DNA of 64,000 bases from Mycolicibacillus parakoreensis (GTDB lineage: Bacteria > Actinomycetota > Actinomycetes > Mycobacteriales > Mycobacteriaceae): NCBI RefSeq assembly GCF_022370835.2, contig NZ_CP092365.1, positions 3,534,001 through 3,598,000 of the forward strand. The letters run 5' to 3'. The position numbers were made by a program, and so were the translations under genes. Shown here piece after piece: positions 63,833-64,000 of the stretch. Position 1 is the first letter of the stretch; the number at the start of each line of letters is the position of its first letter. The notes under the pieces were generated by a model, which worked only from the letters and a program-made list of their open reading frames with translations, made no database searches and was not told the origin of the DNA.

Positions 63833-63989
63833 CGTCGCCCAGCATTTCGCGCAACGTATTCCGCTGATCCTCAAGGGACGCGATGGAAGCCCGGTACCGT
63901 TCCGCGTCCGCAGCCAGACGTTCCTTGAAGGCGTCGGGCATCCGAAGCTTCTTCGGGCCCTCTTCGGCCTGGAACAGGCTGTGGCGCAT
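63825..63989 (-). CDS. Small protein encoded upstream of the integrase (possibly partial)
   Basis: 54 residues from the ATG at 63989: MRHSLFQAEEGPKKLRMPDA then a helical stretch FKERLAADAERYRASIASLEDQRNTLREMLGDDD. Its TAG overlaps the integrase ATG by eight bases, so they are coupled. The frame stays open to the window end, so the true start may lie outside. A role as an excisionase or DNA-binding helper is possible but not shown. Confidence 0.5.
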   Translation of the reverse strand: MRHSLFQAEEGPKKLRMPDAFKERLAADAERYRASIASLEDQRNTLREMLGDDD

Positions 63990-64000
63990 CGTTTCTAATT

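Overview
The window is high-GC actinobacterial DNA from a mycobacterium outside the tuberculosis complex. Gene content and order match the stretch that runs in M. tuberculosis from roughly Rv0321 (dcd) to Rv0389 (purT), broken into blocks. Supporting signs are the dnaK-grpE-dnaJ1-hspR operon, class II fba, ansP2, lpqJ, etfD, aspC, rmlA, mycothiol- and F420-type enzyme families, frequent GTG starts, TANNNT -10 boxes directly before start codons, and an arr gene, which the tuberculosis complex lacks. The species cannot be fixed from the sequence.

Layout. 1-9.2 kb: a partial purT-like gene, a Na+/H+ antiporter, an unknown membrane protein, a thioesterase-fold gene with purA, a site-2-protease-like peptidase, and an AbiEi/DUF559-like gene boxed in by mirrored palindromes. 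9.2-18.3 kb: fba, dedA, and a tight minus-strand run (Rv0383c-like, SDR, pyrE, lipoprotein, SpoU methylase, GH76), then a DUF2207 membrane protein and a lipoprotein. 18.6-31 kb: the stress block, with clpB and dnaK-grpE-dnaJ1-hspR carrying HspR-type (HAIR) operators. Between them lie two TetR/effector pairs, a type II flavohemoglobin and an aldose epimerase. 31-43.7 kb is an accessory region: threonine aldolase, a P450/SDR pair with TetR, a DIP1984-family gene followed by a probable Y RNA (YrlA-like), a flavin monooxygenase with TetR, a frameshifted membrane gene with TetR between copies of a 45-bp repeat, a methyltransferase, two F420 nitroreductase-family proteins, a Tat cupin, and an NmrA/MarR pair. 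43.8-54.6 kb: ansP2, lpqJ, an LLM oxidoreductase, two paralogous Thr-rich membrane proteins, an Hsp70-like membrane ATPase, etfD and aspC. 54.6-62.5 kb: a DUF1707 protein, carotenoid oxygenase with TetR, arr, rmlA and its neighbours, an actin-like Pro-rich membrane protein, and dcd. 62.5-64 kb: tRNA-Gly(CCC) followed by a tyrosine integrase, the edge of an integrated element that continues past the window.

Common themes. Many divergent regulator/target pairs carry two copies of a palindrome between them, so operators can be read directly. Several genes look leaderless, and two may be translationally coupled to micro-ORFs. The most unusual items are the Y RNA candidate, the palindrome-flanked AbiEi-like cassette, the 45-bp hairpin repeats, and two TetR paralogues that appear to share a half-site with different spacing.
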